From Anaerocolumna sp. AGMB13020 (GTDB taxonomy: Bacteria; Bacillota; Clostridia; Lachnospirales; Lachnospiraceae), in contig NZ_CP136910.1 of assembly GCF_033100115.1 (NCBI RefSeq), forward strand, positions 1,612,001 through 1,676,000: a DNA stretch of 64,000 nucleotides. The letters run 5' to 3'. How positions within the stretch are numbered: position 1 is the stretch's first letter; every line of letters begins with the position of its first letter. The translations under genes and the position numbers were made by a program. The notes under the pieces were generated by a model that saw nothing but the letters and a program-made list of their open reading frames with translations, was not told the DNA's origin and did no database searches. Positions 17,639 to 27,449 of the stretch are shown piece by piece.

Positions 17639-19276
17639 TCAGGCCTCAGCAAACTCCGTAAGCTTTGAAGCATCCAGTCCACATTGCACTATCCCTTTTC
17701 CCTCCGGCAAGGCAACTCCGGCATATTTAAACAACTTGTTATCGATGTCACGAAAAGCAGCTTTCTGATTGACTTTTAAAGAAGGATTCTTTAACATTCT
17801 GGTGAACTCATAGGTCTGAGCGCCTTCTTTGTCACTGAATTGAAAACCGTGGAAACCAGAGGTGCTTAAAACTACCTTTCCAAAGGCATCTGTTATATGA
17901 AATTCTGCGAGCTTATAATGTTTCCTCAATTCTTCAAGTTTCTCATCCGAAACTGGCTGATTTTTCTTCTCACCTTCTGTGATAAGTTCAACCAGCTTTT
18001 CACAAATTTTTATCATATGCTCTCCAAGGTTATAATCGAAGCGTTCCATTACCTTCTCTAGATTTTCTGAAATATCCAGCAGTTTATGAGTGGCTACATT
18101 GGTCTTCTGTACATCTTCTGCCTGGTTCTCCATGACACATGAGATTTCCTGAACAGAGGCTGTTCCGCTGTGCCCTTTCTCTGCAACCTCCTGGGCATTT
18201 CTTGATATGACATCTGTCCTTTCTGACTGTTTTCGAACATCCGTTGATATGCTTTCCATATATTCCAGGGTCTTACCAGTAACCGACATAATATTCTTAA
18301 GCCTCTCATCCGCGAGTACGGCAACCTCAGCCCCACTGTATACATGATCTTTTGCTGCTTCTATGGAACCAACAACTGCCTGTACTTCATTTTGTACCGT
18401 TAAAATAAGTTCATTGATTCTGCCTGCCGCATCTTTGGTTTCATCCGACAGTTTACGTACCTCCTCCGCTACAACAGCAAACCCTTTGCCATATTCACCG
18501 GCTCTGGCTGATTCAATGGAGGCATTTAGGGCAAGCATACCGGTTTGCCTGGATATAGAGGAAATAGCTTCTGTTATGCTGCTGATTTCCCTTGAAATCT
18601 CCTCTAAATGCAAGATCTTTTCATAAGCTCCCGTAACTTCTGTCTGCATTACTGACATGGATTCAGACATTTTCTCAAGAGCAGCTCCCCCCTCTTTCGC
18701 AGCTTCCTTTGCAAGACGCACACTATCAACTACTTCTGTACTGCTTCGGGCAATATCAGCCCCGCTGACAGACAACCCCTCCGCTGCCTTTGAAACATCA
18801 AAAAGCATGGCTGAAGTTTCATCAAAAGATTGGCTGATTTCATTCAGTGAAATATTAAGTTCCTCCATGCCTTCGGTTGTATGCTCAGTATCTGCCGTAA
18901 TCTCAAGGGCTGAGGTCTTTACAGCAACTGCAGAATGCAAAAATCCGTAAATCCATGTATTTAACATATTTCTAAGATTGTCAAAATTGCTGATTATCTG
19001 TCTTGTTTCCTGATCCTTTGGGTTTAGACGAATCCTGGCGGTAAAGTCACCACTGTTAAATCTGTTCAGAACCCTCATAATTTCTGCAAACAGTTTATAG
19101 CTTCTTTTGTTTATAAAATAAAGTAGGAAACCGGTGTATAGAAATATCAGCAGTGTTGCTGTCAGAACTGCTGCTTCTTTTGAGAAAAAACTCTCTCCCA
19201 GAAAAGCAGCACCTGTAATCACTGCATTTCCAACTCCAATCATTAATATCTGCTTTACTAATTTACCCTTATCCAT
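17639..19276 (-). CDS. Methyl-accepting chemotaxis-type protein with C-terminal sensor-like domain
   Basis: A 545-residue receptor. Two membrane helices near residues 6-22 and 30-52 enclose only a few external residues, so there is no outside ligand domain. A HAMP-like linker leads to the MA signalling coiled coil, with the hairpin [20 protein letters not shown]. Unusually, about 120 residues follow the signalling domain (from YNLGEHMIKICEKLVEL), including FHITDAFGKVVLSTSGF, which reads like a PAS or single-Cache fold. This suggests a cytoplasmic sensor placed after the output domain. The start at 19276 has AAAGAGG five bases upstream; longer starts do not. Confidence 0.85.
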   Translation of the reverse strand: MDKGKLVKQILMIGVGNAVITGAAFLGESFFSKEAAVLTATLLIFLYTGFLLYFINKRSYKLFAEIMRVLNRFNSGDFTARIRLNPKDQETRQIISNFDNLRNMLNTWIYGFLHSAVAVKTSALEITADTEHTTEGMEELNISLNEISQSFDETSAMLFDVSKAAEGLSVSGADIARSSTEVVDSVRLAKEAAKEGGAALEKMSESMSVMQTEVTGAYEKILHLEEISREISSITEAISSISRQTGMLALNASIESARAGEYGKGFAVVAEEVRKLSDETKDAAGRINELILTVQNEVQAVVGSIEAAKDHVYSGAEVAVLADERLKNIMSVTGKTLEYMESISTDVRKQSERTDVISRNAQEVAEKGHSGTASVQEISCVMENQAEDVQKTNVATHKLLDISENLEKVMERFDYNLGEHMIKICEKLVELITEGEKKNQPVSDEKLEELRKHYKLAEFHITDAFGKVVLSTSGFHGFQFSDKEGAQTYEFTRMLKNPSLKVNQKAAFRDIDNKLFKYAGVALPEGKGIVQCGLDASKLTEFAEA

Positions 19277-19470
19277 ATGGCCTCTTTCTGAACATTTGGT
19301 CTTATGCCATCCAAAATATTCCTTTGTATTTACCCGCAAAAAAGGGTACTGCCGGCACCATCGCCACGCCAATACCCTTTTGAAATATGGAATATATATT
19401 ATCACAATCAGCTTCAATAATCCAGTACTACTTTGCATAAATTTCAGGCAAGACTGTGCTGGCATTTTTC

Positions 19471-20601
19471 TTAATTACCCAGAAGTTCTCTCAGATAACC
19501 GCTAAGTTCTTCCGCAGCTTTCTTATGGGATAATTTCCCCGGATGCCACCTGGAACCAACTGTTTTATCATTGGTATTAGGAAGCTGAAATACTGATACC
19601 TGCTTGTCCCCGGTCCTGATTTTATAAGTATCTATTGCCTGATAGATATAGGGCATCATAGGAATGCCTAGCATGCCATATACCCATACTATCTGCGACT
19701 TTGGATTGTAAGCTCTGATTTTCTTTAAGAAGCTTATCACTGCTTCTTTGAAGGCCTCCATATCTTCCGCATGATATGTTCCATCACCGTTCATACGCTG
19801 CTTATGATGTCTTCCTGTGGTTTCGTCACACCATTCGGGCTGTAAAAATGCGGAACCATCATTGGTACCAAGATTAACGACTACAAGGTCCGGCTGCCAG
19901 GCATTAAAATCATTCTCCTTAAAAGCACCTAATTTTTCATTGATTTCTCCCTTTAAAAGACCGCATACTTTATCATAATACTGAGGTATGCTGCAGTCGG
20001 GGTTGTTATCCCAACTGGTAAGAACTCCCCAGCCGCTCTGGGATAGAACACGGTAGTCTGCCTGAAGGGCATTTGCAGTAATGGCGGTATAATTGTCAGT
20101 TGCACTAAACCACATGGATATCCAATCCTCTTCTTCTTTCGCACCAACTACACCTTCACCGGAGGTTATACTGTCACCAATAAATTCTATTTTATACGGC
20201 TTCTCCTCCAGGGTATGGAATTCACCATCTGTCCTGATGGAATGAATTACCAGATAACTGGAAGGATCACCGCTCATGGCCTGTACTTCTCTGATAATAC
20301 GGATATTTTTGACCTTCTCAGCATTCATACCGCGAAATACACATATCCAGTATCTTTCGCGATTCAGCATCTGTCTGCCAACAGGTATGGAATTCACCCA
20401 TAATCCCAGCCAGGGTTCATATTCCTTATATCCTGCTTCCACTTCAATCCAGAGCTCGGAACCGCTGACATTTAACTCAATTCCGCTTCCCGTCCAAAAC
20501 AATGGTAGAGGACTCAATACGCCTGCTGTTCTTCCGTGAACCTTAAGGTTCTCTATTTCATCTAATCGGTATTCTTTCATCCAAGCCTCTTTTCCGGACA
20601 T
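19471..20601 (-). CDS. SGNH/GDSL esterase, CE2-like
   Basis: A 376-residue two-domain protein resembling carbohydrate esterase family 2: an N-terminal jelly-roll of about 130 residues and a C-terminal SGNH hydrolase. Block I is EFIGDSITSGEG (catalytic Ser), the GTND motif lies in VVNLGTNDGS, and the last block is RWHPGKLSHKKAAEEL (His). CE2 enzymes remove acetyl groups from sugars. No signal peptide is present, so it would act on imported oligosaccharides. It ends about 195 bp before the start of the chemoreceptor gene on the same strand. GAGG precedes the alternative ATG ending at 20580, which may be the true start. Confidence 0.82.
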   Translation of the reverse strand: MSGKEAWMKEYRLDEIENLKVHGRTAGVLSPLPLFWTGSGIELNVSGSELWIEVEAGYKEYEPWLGLWVNSIPVGRQMLNRERYWICVFRGMNAEKVKNIRIIREVQAMSGDPSSYLVIHSIRTDGEFHTLEEKPYKIEFIGDSITSGEGVVGAKEEEDWISMWFSATDNYTAITANALQADYRVLSQSGWGVLTSWDNNPDCSIPQYYDKVCGLLKGEINEKLGAFKENDFNAWQPDLVVVNLGTNDGSAFLQPEWCDETTGRHHKQRMNGDGTYHAEDMEAFKEAVISFLKKIRAYNPKSQIVWVYGMLGIPMMPYIYQAIDTYKIRTGDKQVSVFQLPNTNDKTVGSRWHPGKLSHKKAAEELSGYLRELLGN

Positions 20602-20809
20602 CCAATCCTGACTTTTTATACAGTCAAAGTTACAGATATCTCCTGCTTCTTTCTTAACAAATCTCGGCTACTATTATAGCAATTTACCTTTCTCTTTACC
20701 AGTGCTTCTTTTCTATTTTTTGATAAATTTCCATTGCTGACAGAGAAACCGGAGCATAAATTGGCTATATAGCTTTTAGAGATATTGTATCATAAAGATA
20801 TTTACTATC

Positions 20810-20844
20810 TTGCATCGTTTTCCTTGTTAAGATGCAAAACAAGG
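20810..20844. other. Two crossing 7-bp stems (H-type pseudoknot geometry)
   Basis: TTGCATC (20810-20816) pairs with GATGCAA (20831-20837), and CCTTGTT (20822-20828) pairs with AACAAGG (20838-20844). The stems interlock and both are perfect. They lie between the TIGR04076 gene and the CE2-like gene. The rest of 20602-20891 shows no gene. Confidence 0.4.
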
Positions 20845-20891
20845 CGAGCTAAAGCAAGTTACGGAAAAGAGTTGCAGAAATATTCTCCTTC

Positions 20892-21239
20892 TCAGTCAAA
20901 AAATTTCCCTGTATAAAAATTCTCATTTTCAAGTTTCCTTGCCGTCAGTCTGAACATAACACAGCCATCTGGACATACAAGGTCTTTGCTGTATTGACTG
21001 TCTCCTCCGATATTTTCTAAATTTCCGCCACTTCTGACCGCTTCCATAATTGGAAACATCATCATCATTACTTTGGAACAGATACCTTGTCCGTCTGTAT
21101 TTACGGGACAGCCATAAGTGCAGCTATATTTATCTCCGACCTCCTCACCATTTCGGCAATACCGCTCCGTGTGATCGCTGCGAAGAAATCCTGTTACCTC
21201 AATTTCCCATTCATATTCCTCGTTATACCATTTTTTCAT
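20892..21239 (-). CDS. TIGR04076-family protein
   Basis: A 115-residue cysteine-containing protein matching the small TIGR04076 family. The recognisable parts are an N-terminal EIEVTGF strand, GDKYSC, a middle helix MMMMFPIMEAVRSGGNL and the closing CPDGCVMFRLTARK. Six cysteines are spread along it, including C-x3-C in CPDGC, which suggests metal or iron-sulfur binding; that is inference. The function of the family is unknown. GGAGG lies six bases upstream of the ATG. It is a monocistronic gene, with tandem repeats immediately upstream. Confidence 0.75.
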   Translation of the reverse strand: MKKWYNEEYEWEIEVTGFLRSDHTERYCRNGEEVGDKYSCTYGCPVNTDGQGICSKVMMMMFPIMEAVRSGGNLENIGGDSQYSKDLVCPDGCVMFRLTARKLENENFYTGKFFD

Positions 21240-21360
21240 ATCTTACCTCCATTTTTATTGACAAAGTCAGGTTATACGCTCAAATTGATCCCTTTAAATA
21301 TGCTTAAACTGTCCAGTGGGGTTTCACCGATCGTACCTTCGTCCCTTCCTCTCGTTTGTC

Positions 21361-21420
21361 CAGCCTCCTTTGAACCAGCCTCCTTTAAACCAGCCTCCTT
21401 TGAACCAGCCTCCTTTGAAC
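21361..21420. repeat. 15-bp tandem repeat, four copies
   Basis: Four head-to-tail copies of CAGCCTCCTTTGAAC, the second with TTTAAAC. On the plus strand this gives a meaningless repeated peptide; I do not regard it as coding. Confidence 0.9.
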
Positions 21421-21470
21421 TACCCTTCTTCTTATTATAGAGCAATAGAGCGGTTACGGCTTGATTTTAC

Positions 21471-21555
21471 TTGCTGCTATTTTATTCTTGCTGCTATTTT
21501 ATTTTTGCTGCTATTTTATTTTTGCTGTTATTTTATTTTTGCTGTTATTTTATTT
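21471..21555. repeat. 17-bp tandem repeat, five copies
   Basis: Five copies of a unit beginning TTGCTGCTATTTTATT; the last two copies have TTGCTGTT. It is unrelated to the 15-bp repeat 50 bp away. The whole 21240-21681 stretch has no credible gene. Confidence 0.9.
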
Positions 21556-21636
21556 TCACTTCTAATTGCTGCTGCCAATCCACAAAGGGATAACAAAGAA
21601 TCAAGCTTTGAACGCAAAGGAAAATCAATGAAATAA

Positions 21637-21675
21637 GCCGGTTGAAAATAAAGTATTTTCAACCGGCTTCTTTTG
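21637..21675. terminator. Terminator after the chemotaxis operon
   Basis: AAGCCGGTTGAAAATA pairs with TATTTTCAACCGGCTT with a two- to three-base loop, followed by a T-rich tail. It lies directly 3' of the mcp gene. Confidence 0.85.
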
Positions 21676-21681
21676 ATAATA

Positions 21682-23364
21682 TTAATAACTTCCGTAAAGG
21701 CTTTTTAGTTTAAATTTGCTGACAGATTCTTTCAGTAATTCTGCCTGTGCCGATAGTTCTTCGCTGGAGGCTGCGGTTTCCTCTGAGGTTGAGGAGTTAA
21801 TCTGTACCACTTCTGATACTTGCATTATGCCCTGATTCACTTGCTCAATACCTGCCGCCTGTTCATCGGAAGCCATTGCGATCTCACTTACCAGGGTCGC
21901 TGCTTTTGTTACATCTTCCACTATTTTATTTAAAGCGGAAGCAGTTTCATCTGCTATCTTTGTACCTGCTTCCACTTTTTTGATAGAACCTTCTATCATA
22001 TCTGTTGTTTCCTTTGCAGCATTTGCTGACCTGGCTGCAAGGTTACGCACCTCCTCTGCAACTACTGCAAAGCCTTTTCCGTGCTGACCTGCTCTTGCAG
22101 CCTCAACTGCTGCATTTAAAGCAAGTATATTCGTCTGGAATGCTATTTCATCAATTACTTTGATGATCTTAGAAATATTGGAGGAGGAGATATTTATCTC
22201 TTCCATTGCCTTCTGCATTTCCTTCATCTGCTCATTTCCCTGAAGTGCGTTGGTCTTCGCCACCCCTGCCAGATCATTCGCCTGACTTGCATTTTTTGCG
22301 TTTAATTTCGTCTGTGCGGCAATTTCCTCTAAGGATGCTGTAAGCTCTTCAATGGTGCTTGCCTGTTCCATAGCTCCCTGAGATAACGCAATACTGGAGT
22401 CTGATACCTGCTTGGAACCTGCTGATACTTCATCAGAAGCAACTGCTATCTTATTCAGGACTTCGTTGTTTCTATCAACCATCTCCGCTAACTTTTTGCC
22501 AAGCAAGTCGTTTTCAGAGCGAACCTCCACTTCAATTGTCAAATCACCTGCTGCCATTCTTTCTGCCGTAATTGCCTGATTTCTGATATTTGCAATCATT
22601 TTATCAAAGGAATCTGCAAGACTTCCTATTTCGTCCTTACTGTGAATCTCGATATTTACATTTACATCTCCCAGAGCCAGTTTATTGGCTGCTTCCACCA
22701 TTTTATTAACTGGTTTGCTGATTAATCTGGAAACGAAAATACCAAGTGTTACAGCTACTACCATTCCTGCCGCTATAATAGCTAACATAGTATAAATGGC
22801 ACCACTGGCTGCACGGTCATTAGATTCGGAGGTCTCTTTAGCAAGATTCATCTTTAATTCCAACAGGTTGTCACAGGCATCCTCCACCTCTTTGGTAATA
22901 CTCTTTCCTTCTGTGGAGATACTTGTCTTTGCTTTCTCAAACTCTCCTGCATTCACAGCTGCTATGACATTATCCCTGTAAGTATAGAATCTTGAAAACA
23001 CCTCTTCCAGGCTGTCATAGGCTTCAAGCACTTTCTTATCAACGGACTGATTTTTAAAACTTAACATATTCTCTTTAATTGCTTTATCCAGTTCATCAAA
23101 ATCTGCAACCACCGCTTCTCTTTCAGCTGTTCCTGTATTGATCAGCAATTCACGTACTCCCACACGTTCTGACCCAAAATCTCTCAGGATAGAGGCTATT
23201 TCATCCATGGTAGCCGTATGTCTTTCATACATCTGCGTATCCAGCGTATTTATCTGATTTATATAGAAAATTCCAACTGCTCCTACCATACCTGCAACAA
23301 GAGCCACCAGCACAAAACTGGTTATTAATTTCACAGCAATCTTTAAGTTGTTAAATAATTTCAT
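21682..23364 (-). CDS. Methyl-accepting chemotaxis protein (4HB-type)
   Basis: A 560-residue transmembrane chemoreceptor. A first membrane helix (about 10-30) is followed by a ~160-residue extracellular four-helix-bundle domain of the TarH/4HB kind, a second helix (about 190-210), a HAMP domain, and the MA coiled coil with hairpin [21 protein letters not shown]. The protein ends LKSLYGSY and lacks a CheR-binding pentapeptide. I chose the ATG ending at 23364, which has GGAGG upstream; an in-frame ATG at 23397 overlaps the cheW end. It is the fourth gene of the cheY-cheA-cheW-mcp operon, 19 bp after cheW, so it is probably the operon's own receptor. Confidence 0.92.
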   Translation of the reverse strand: MKLFNNLKIAVKLITSFVLVALVAGMVGAVGIFYINQINTLDTQMYERHTATMDEIASILRDFGSERVGVRELLINTGTAEREAVVADFDELDKAIKENMLSFKNQSVDKKVLEAYDSLEEVFSRFYTYRDNVIAAVNAGEFEKAKTSISTEGKSITKEVEDACDNLLELKMNLAKETSESNDRAASGAIYTMLAIIAAGMVVAVTLGIFVSRLISKPVNKMVEAANKLALGDVNVNIEIHSKDEIGSLADSFDKMIANIRNQAITAERMAAGDLTIEVEVRSENDLLGKKLAEMVDRNNEVLNKIAVASDEVSAGSKQVSDSSIALSQGAMEQASTIEELTASLEEIAAQTKLNAKNASQANDLAGVAKTNALQGNEQMKEMQKAMEEINISSSNISKIIKVIDEIAFQTNILALNAAVEAARAGQHGKGFAVVAEEVRNLAARSANAAKETTDMIEGSIKKVEAGTKIADETASALNKIVEDVTKAATLVSEIAMASDEQAAGIEQVNQGIMQVSEVVQINSSTSEETAASSEELSAQAELLKESVSKFKLKSLYGSY

Positions 23365-23383
23365 TCCTTCACCCTCCGCATGC

Positions 23384-23878
23384 TTATAATGCCTCATTAA
23401 TTTCCATAGCTTCTGATTCTGAGATTAATTTCTCGCAATCCAGAAGCAGCTTGACGTCCGTATCGGATTTTCCGATATTCTTTATGTATCTGTTCTGAAA
23501 ATTCTTATTTAGTTTAGGAGGTTCAACCAGGTTATGCTCCTCAATAGCAAGTACCTCTGCCACACTGTCTACTATCAGCCCAATCGTTATTAAATCAATA
23601 TCAATAACAATAATGCAGGTTCTGTCATTATATGCTACCGGTTCTTTATGAAATCGAAGCCTGACATCCATAAGCGGGATGATTTTCCCTCGCAGGTTAA
23701 TAATTCCCTTAATATATTCAGGCAAATCCGGCATTTCCGTTATAACCTGCATGCCTATGATTTCAGTCACATATTTTATTTCTATTCCATAGATTTCTTT
23801 TCCCAGCAGAAAAGTCAAATACCTTCCTTTTTGTGTATCCTCCTCCCATTCCATGATTTCATCTGTCACATTTTCCAT
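23384..23878 (-). CDS. cheW: Chemotaxis coupling protein CheW
   Basis: A 164-residue CheW with the SH3-like double barrel. It contains [26 protein letters not shown]-like [20 protein letters not shown] and DRTCIIVID, all standard. It couples receptors to the CheA kinase at the membrane array. A 30-residue C-terminal tail ([20 protein letters not shown]) is normal for clostridial versions. AAAGGAG lies upstream of the ATG. It sits 56 bp after cheA and 19 bp before mcp. Confidence 0.93.
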   Translation of the reverse strand: MENVTDEIMEWEEDTQKGRYLTFLLGKEIYGIEIKYVTEIIGMQVITEMPDLPEYIKGIINLRGKIIPLMDVRLRFHKEPVAYNDRTCIIVIDIDLITIGLIVDSVAEVLAIEEHNLVEPPKLNKNFQNRYIKNIGKSDTDVKLLLDCEKLISESEAMEINEAL

Positions 23879-23934
23879 TTACCCTGCTCCTTTCATGAAT
23901 AATGCTGCAGGCACACTTAAAAGTTCAGCTGATG

Positions 23935-26226
23935 CTATATATGAATCAGCCAGGAAACATCCAGTATCAGACTGATGTTTCCATCCCCTAAGAGGGTACA
24001 CCCCGCAAGTCCCTTTATTCGCTTTAGTCTTCTTATATATTCCGGCATGGCTTTTACGACTACCTGCTGCTGTCCTAAAAGCTCATCTGCAAAAATACCA
24101 ATAACCTTATCATCGTGCTCAATCATTATCATTATGCCTTCATCGTAGCTACGGTAGCCTTCACTTACTTTAAAATATTCATAAAGCTTTACAATCGGAT
24201 AACAGTTCCCCCGAAGCATAATCATATCGTTGCCATCGGGATCCATTATGATATCTTTCACATCAGGACGGAAAAACTCTCTGATGCCGATGGTAGGCAG
24301 TGTATAATAACTGTTCTTAACCTTGATGTTCATTCCGTCTATAATAGCCAGCGTCAAAGGTATCTTAAGGGTTATGGTTGTCCCGTTGCCTGCAATACTT
24401 TCAATGGTAATAGAACCGCCGACCATTTCAATATTCTTTGTTACAACATCCATTCCCACACCTCTGCCTGAGAACTCCGAGATTTCATCCTTTGTGGAAA
24501 ATCCAGGTAAGGTTATCAAGCCAAATACTTCTTTGTCACTATACTCTTCTCCTGCTTTCGTAAGCAGGTTCTTCTCCCTGGCTTTTCGCAGGATGTTCTC
24601 TCTGCTTAAGCCTTTGCCGTCATCTTTAATGATAACCAGTACATCACTGCCTGCATTTTTCGCCTCTAATGAGATTGTGCCGGTGGGATTCTTACCACTG
24701 ACTATTCTGTCCTCCGGCATTTCTATCCCATGGTCCAGCGCATTTCTTACCAGATGCATCAGTGGGTCAGAAATATGCTCGATAATACTCTTATCCACTT
24801 CTGTTTCTTCCCCACTGACGATAAGATTAACTTTTTTATCCAGTTTTTTGCACATATCCCTTACAATACGCTGCATCTTATGAAAAGTAGCTGCCAATGG
24901 AACCATCCGTATCGACATAACCATATCCTGTATTTCATCGGTTATTTTACTCAGTTGTCTGGCTGCCTTATAAAAGCTGTTAAGCTCTAATCCCTTCAAA
25001 TCGGAATTCTCAATAACCATAGCTTCAGCAATTACCATTTCCCCTACCAGATCCATCAGTTTATCCAATTTTCCAACGTTAACACTGATGAGACTTTGTG
25101 TATTCCCATTACCGTTTTCTCTTACCGGCTCCTTCGTTGTTCCTCTCACTGCTCCGTTTATTGCTTCTTTTGCTGTAATTATTTCAGGGATGTTATCTTT
25201 AATTTTTTTTGCTGCAGCATAATTTTTTTCTTCTATATTGTTAATTTTATCCGTATTATTTATTGTGTCTTTTTCATCCACCACAGTAATATCAACTGTG
25301 TTGTTTCTTTCTTCTTTTATTTGAAAAATATCTTCCTTCTCTGTATTTTTTGTTATTTTCCCTGACTCTCCTGCTTCTTCGCTGCTGATATCCGTATTAA
25401 AATGTACCTCAGTTCCCAGTTCTACTGCTCTTATGTCATGAAGGAACTCTGACCAGCACGCACTCAGGTCAGAGGTATCAAGAACAAGAATCTCCGATGA
25501 CTTTTTAAAGGAAACACTGTCGATATAAGCAGCGATTTCCCCAGGTTCCATTGTTGTTCTGACACACATATGAAATCCATTGTCTCTGATTTCCATGACA
25601 GTGGCATCATCCTCTATTATCTCTTCCGGATAATAATACAATTCTGATACCAAAGGCTTAAGATGGTGCACCACTCCATATGCACGGATGTTCTCCATTT
25701 CACAGCCTTCATCAAAATTAAGTGATATTCGATATGTATATGTATTTTCATAAATTTGGGTATTAATAGAATTTGGAATAGCTTTTTGATCGGTAGCGGT
25801 TGCCGCCACCTGTTTTGAATCTTTTTCTTTTAAGCCTAATAGATATGATTGTATACTGGATATTAAGACAGTGGAATTACCATTTGCGGATACTCCCTGC
25901 TTAATTTTATCCGTTTCTGACTTAATAAAGTCAATTCCCTCCAATATCAGATCAGTTAGTTTGGAGTGGTTGATGCTGCAATTGCTGTTTCCACGCACAT
26001 AATAAAATAAATCTTCCATCGAATGAGCCAGAAGTGAGATGCTTTCATACATCATCATGGCTGCGGATCCCTTTATCGTATGCATGATACGGAATACCTC
26101 ATCTACAAATTCAGCGGAATAGCTGTTCTCTTTCTCACTGGTCAGCATGCTGTCCTCTAATTGTTCAATCAGCTGATCCGTTTCGAATAAGAATATGTCT
26201 AACAAAGAATCGTTGTTGTAATCCAT
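23935..26226 (-). CDS. cheA: Chemotaxis histidine kinase CheA
   Basis: A 763-residue kinase with all five CheA domains. The P1 phosphotransfer domain holds His49 in FRIMHTIKGSA. A P2-like region occupies about 155-260. A Glu/Asn/Lys/Thr-rich linker runs roughly 265-370. The dimerisation helices start at LDKLMDLVGEMVIAEAM; the ATPase domain has HLVRNALDHGIE (N box), DDGKGL and GRGVGMDVV (G boxes); and the final CheW-like domain contains SYYTLPTIGIREFF. It autophosphorylates and passes phosphate to the adjacent CheY. The start overlaps no neighbour and lies 12 bp after cheY. Confidence 0.95.
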   Translation of the reverse strand: MDYNNDSLLDIFLFETDQLIEQLEDSMLTSEKENSYSAEFVDEVFRIMHTIKGSAAMMMYESISLLAHSMEDLFYYVRGNSNCSINHSKLTDLILEGIDFIKSETDKIKQGVSANGNSTVLISSIQSYLLGLKEKDSKQVAATATDQKAIPNSINTQIYENTYTYRISLNFDEGCEMENIRAYGVVHHLKPLVSELYYYPEEIIEDDATVMEIRDNGFHMCVRTTMEPGEIAAYIDSVSFKKSSEILVLDTSDLSACWSEFLHDIRAVELGTEVHFNTDISSEEAGESGKITKNTEKEDIFQIKEERNNTVDITVVDEKDTINNTDKINNIEEKNYAAAKKIKDNIPEIITAKEAINGAVRGTTKEPVRENGNGNTQSLISVNVGKLDKLMDLVGEMVIAEAMVIENSDLKGLELNSFYKAARQLSKITDEIQDMVMSIRMVPLAATFHKMQRIVRDMCKKLDKKVNLIVSGEETEVDKSIIEHISDPLMHLVRNALDHGIEMPEDRIVSGKNPTGTISLEAKNAGSDVLVIIKDDGKGLSRENILRKAREKNLLTKAGEEYSDKEVFGLITLPGFSTKDEISEFSGRGVGMDVVTKNIEMVGGSITIESIAGNGTTITLKIPLTLAIIDGMNIKVKNSYYTLPTIGIREFFRPDVKDIIMDPDGNDMIMLRGNCYPIVKLYEYFKVSEGYRSYDEGIMIMIEHDDKVIGIFADELLGQQQVVVKAMPEYIRRLKRIKGLAGCTLLGDGNISLILDVSWLIHI

Positions 26227-26238
26227 AAAAGCCCCTCT

Positions 26239-26598
26239 TTATGTGATTTTTTGTAATACCTGTATTAATTTTTCTTCTGTAAAAGGCTTTACGATGAAAG
26301 ATCTGGCACCTGCTATGATTGCTTCTTTTACCAGTTCCTCCTGCCCCATAGCTGTAACCATTATTACTTTTGCAGCCTGATCCAGATTCATAATTTCCTT
26401 AAGCGCCATGCTTCCGGACATTTCCGGCATTGTAATATCCAAGGTTACAATATCGGGCTTATGCTCCTTATATTTTTGAATGGCAATTTTTCCATTCTCT
26501 GCTTCTCCTACTACTTCATAGCCGTTCTTTTCCAACATTTCTCTAATAACACGTCTCATAAAAATAGCATCATCTACGATTAATACACTGCCTGGCAT
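26239..26598 (-). CDS. cheY: Chemotaxis response regulator CheY
   Basis: A 119-residue single-domain receiver. The acidic pair is Asp9/Asp10, the phosphorylation site Asp54 (VTLDITMPEMSG), the switch Thr82 (MVTAMG) and Lys104 (VKPF). With no output domain it should bind the flagellar switch or another target. AAGGAGG precedes the ATG. It opens the cheY-cheA-cheW-mcp operon; cheB, cheR, cheC, cheD and cheX are not in this locus, so adaptation proteins would have to come from elsewhere. Confidence 0.93.
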   Translation of the reverse strand: MPGSVLIVDDAIFMRRVIREMLEKNGYEVVGEAENGKIAIQKYKEHKPDIVTLDITMPEMSGSMALKEIMNLDQAAKVIMVTAMGQEELVKEAIIAGARSFIVKPFTEEKLIQVLQKIT

Positions 26599-26944
26599 AT
26601 GCCCTCCTTAGAAACATTAAATTTTGTCATCCTTCGGCTTTAATTCTTTGCTTATCAAGCAAATTCATGAACCTATTATAATACTTTTTTTTACACTTCT
26701 CGACATGTTTCTTATAGGTATTTAGACCTATATTATTTTTTCCCAAAGTTATCCTTTTTCGTGGTTATATCAGTAAATTTCTGTATATATCAGTATTTTT
26801 ACCAGTTTTTACATAACGGACTGATATAATATTATAGCAAAAATTATCAGCTCATATTATATTGCTGTGATATTTACATTTTTATTTATCCCATAACTCT
26901 ATCAGGTAAAATAAATTACCTGTTACGAATGGCTGACTCACAGT

Positions 26945-26991
26945 AAAACAGAGCAGACAAGGCCTTAAAATGGACTTGTCTGCTCTGTTTT
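26945..26991. terminator. Perfect 17-bp stem terminator
   Basis: AAAACAGAGCAGACAAG pairs exactly with CTTGTCTGCTCTGTTTT. It is 3' of the 140-residue hypothetical gene. Apart from this and the cheY leader I see nothing in 26599-27026. Confidence 0.85.
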
Positions 26992-27026
26992 ACTTACTAT
27001 TATTATTCCCTATGGATTTACACTTT

Positions 27027-27449
27027 CTATTCAATGATAACGTTATATCCTTTTTTCGTTACACCTATATTGACATGTTCTTTATAACCCGCAATATAAA
27101 AAGGAATATTATCTTCTTTTCCATTCAGCAAACGGCCCTTCACCTTTTGCCAAACTTTAATACTGACGGAATAATCAGCTCCACCAGCAACTAAAACCGG
27201 CTGTTCCTCCTTTTCCAGCCAGTGATATTTTCCACCATAATTCCTTCTGGCAGTTTCAAATATGTAACTTCCTACCATTGAGCAAATATTATATATCATT
27301 TCTTCCGTTAAATCATACTCTCCCATCTCCTGAATATGTCTGTCAACAATTTCTAAACTTTCGATAGAATAATCATAATTGCCGTAATCCTTGAAGTTTT
27401 CTGAATAGCTATATGCGGTATCAATAATATCTTGCTGTAAATGTCTCAT
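27027..27449 (-). CDS. Hypothetical protein, 140 residues
   Basis: A soluble 140-residue protein of no family I can name with confidence. Mostly helical in the first half (HLQQDIIDTAYSYSENF, EEMIYNICSMVGSYIFETA), then YGGKYHWLEKEEQPVLVAGG and a strand-rich end. The helix, short G-G turn and W pattern recalls DUF3806-like immunity or accessory proteins, but weakly. No signal peptide. AGGTG precedes the ATG. It is a single gene with its own terminator. Confidence 0.65.
   Translation of the reverse strand: MRHLQQDIIDTAYSYSENFKDYGNYDYSIESLEIVDRHIQEMGEYDLTEEMIYNICSMVGSYIFETARRNYGGKYHWLEKEEQPVLVAGGADYSVSIKVWQKVKGRLLNGKEDNIPFYIAGYKEHVNIGVTKKGYNVIIE

Noticed and set aside
21316..21636. 106-codon frame with repeated Asn-Gln-Pro-Pro peptides
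   Set aside because: It is produced by the 15-bp and 17-bp tandem repeats and has no ribosome site; judged non-coding.
26599..26660. Sigma-28 type promoter for cheY
   Set aside because: A GCCGAA-like block exists but the spacing to any TAAA is wrong.
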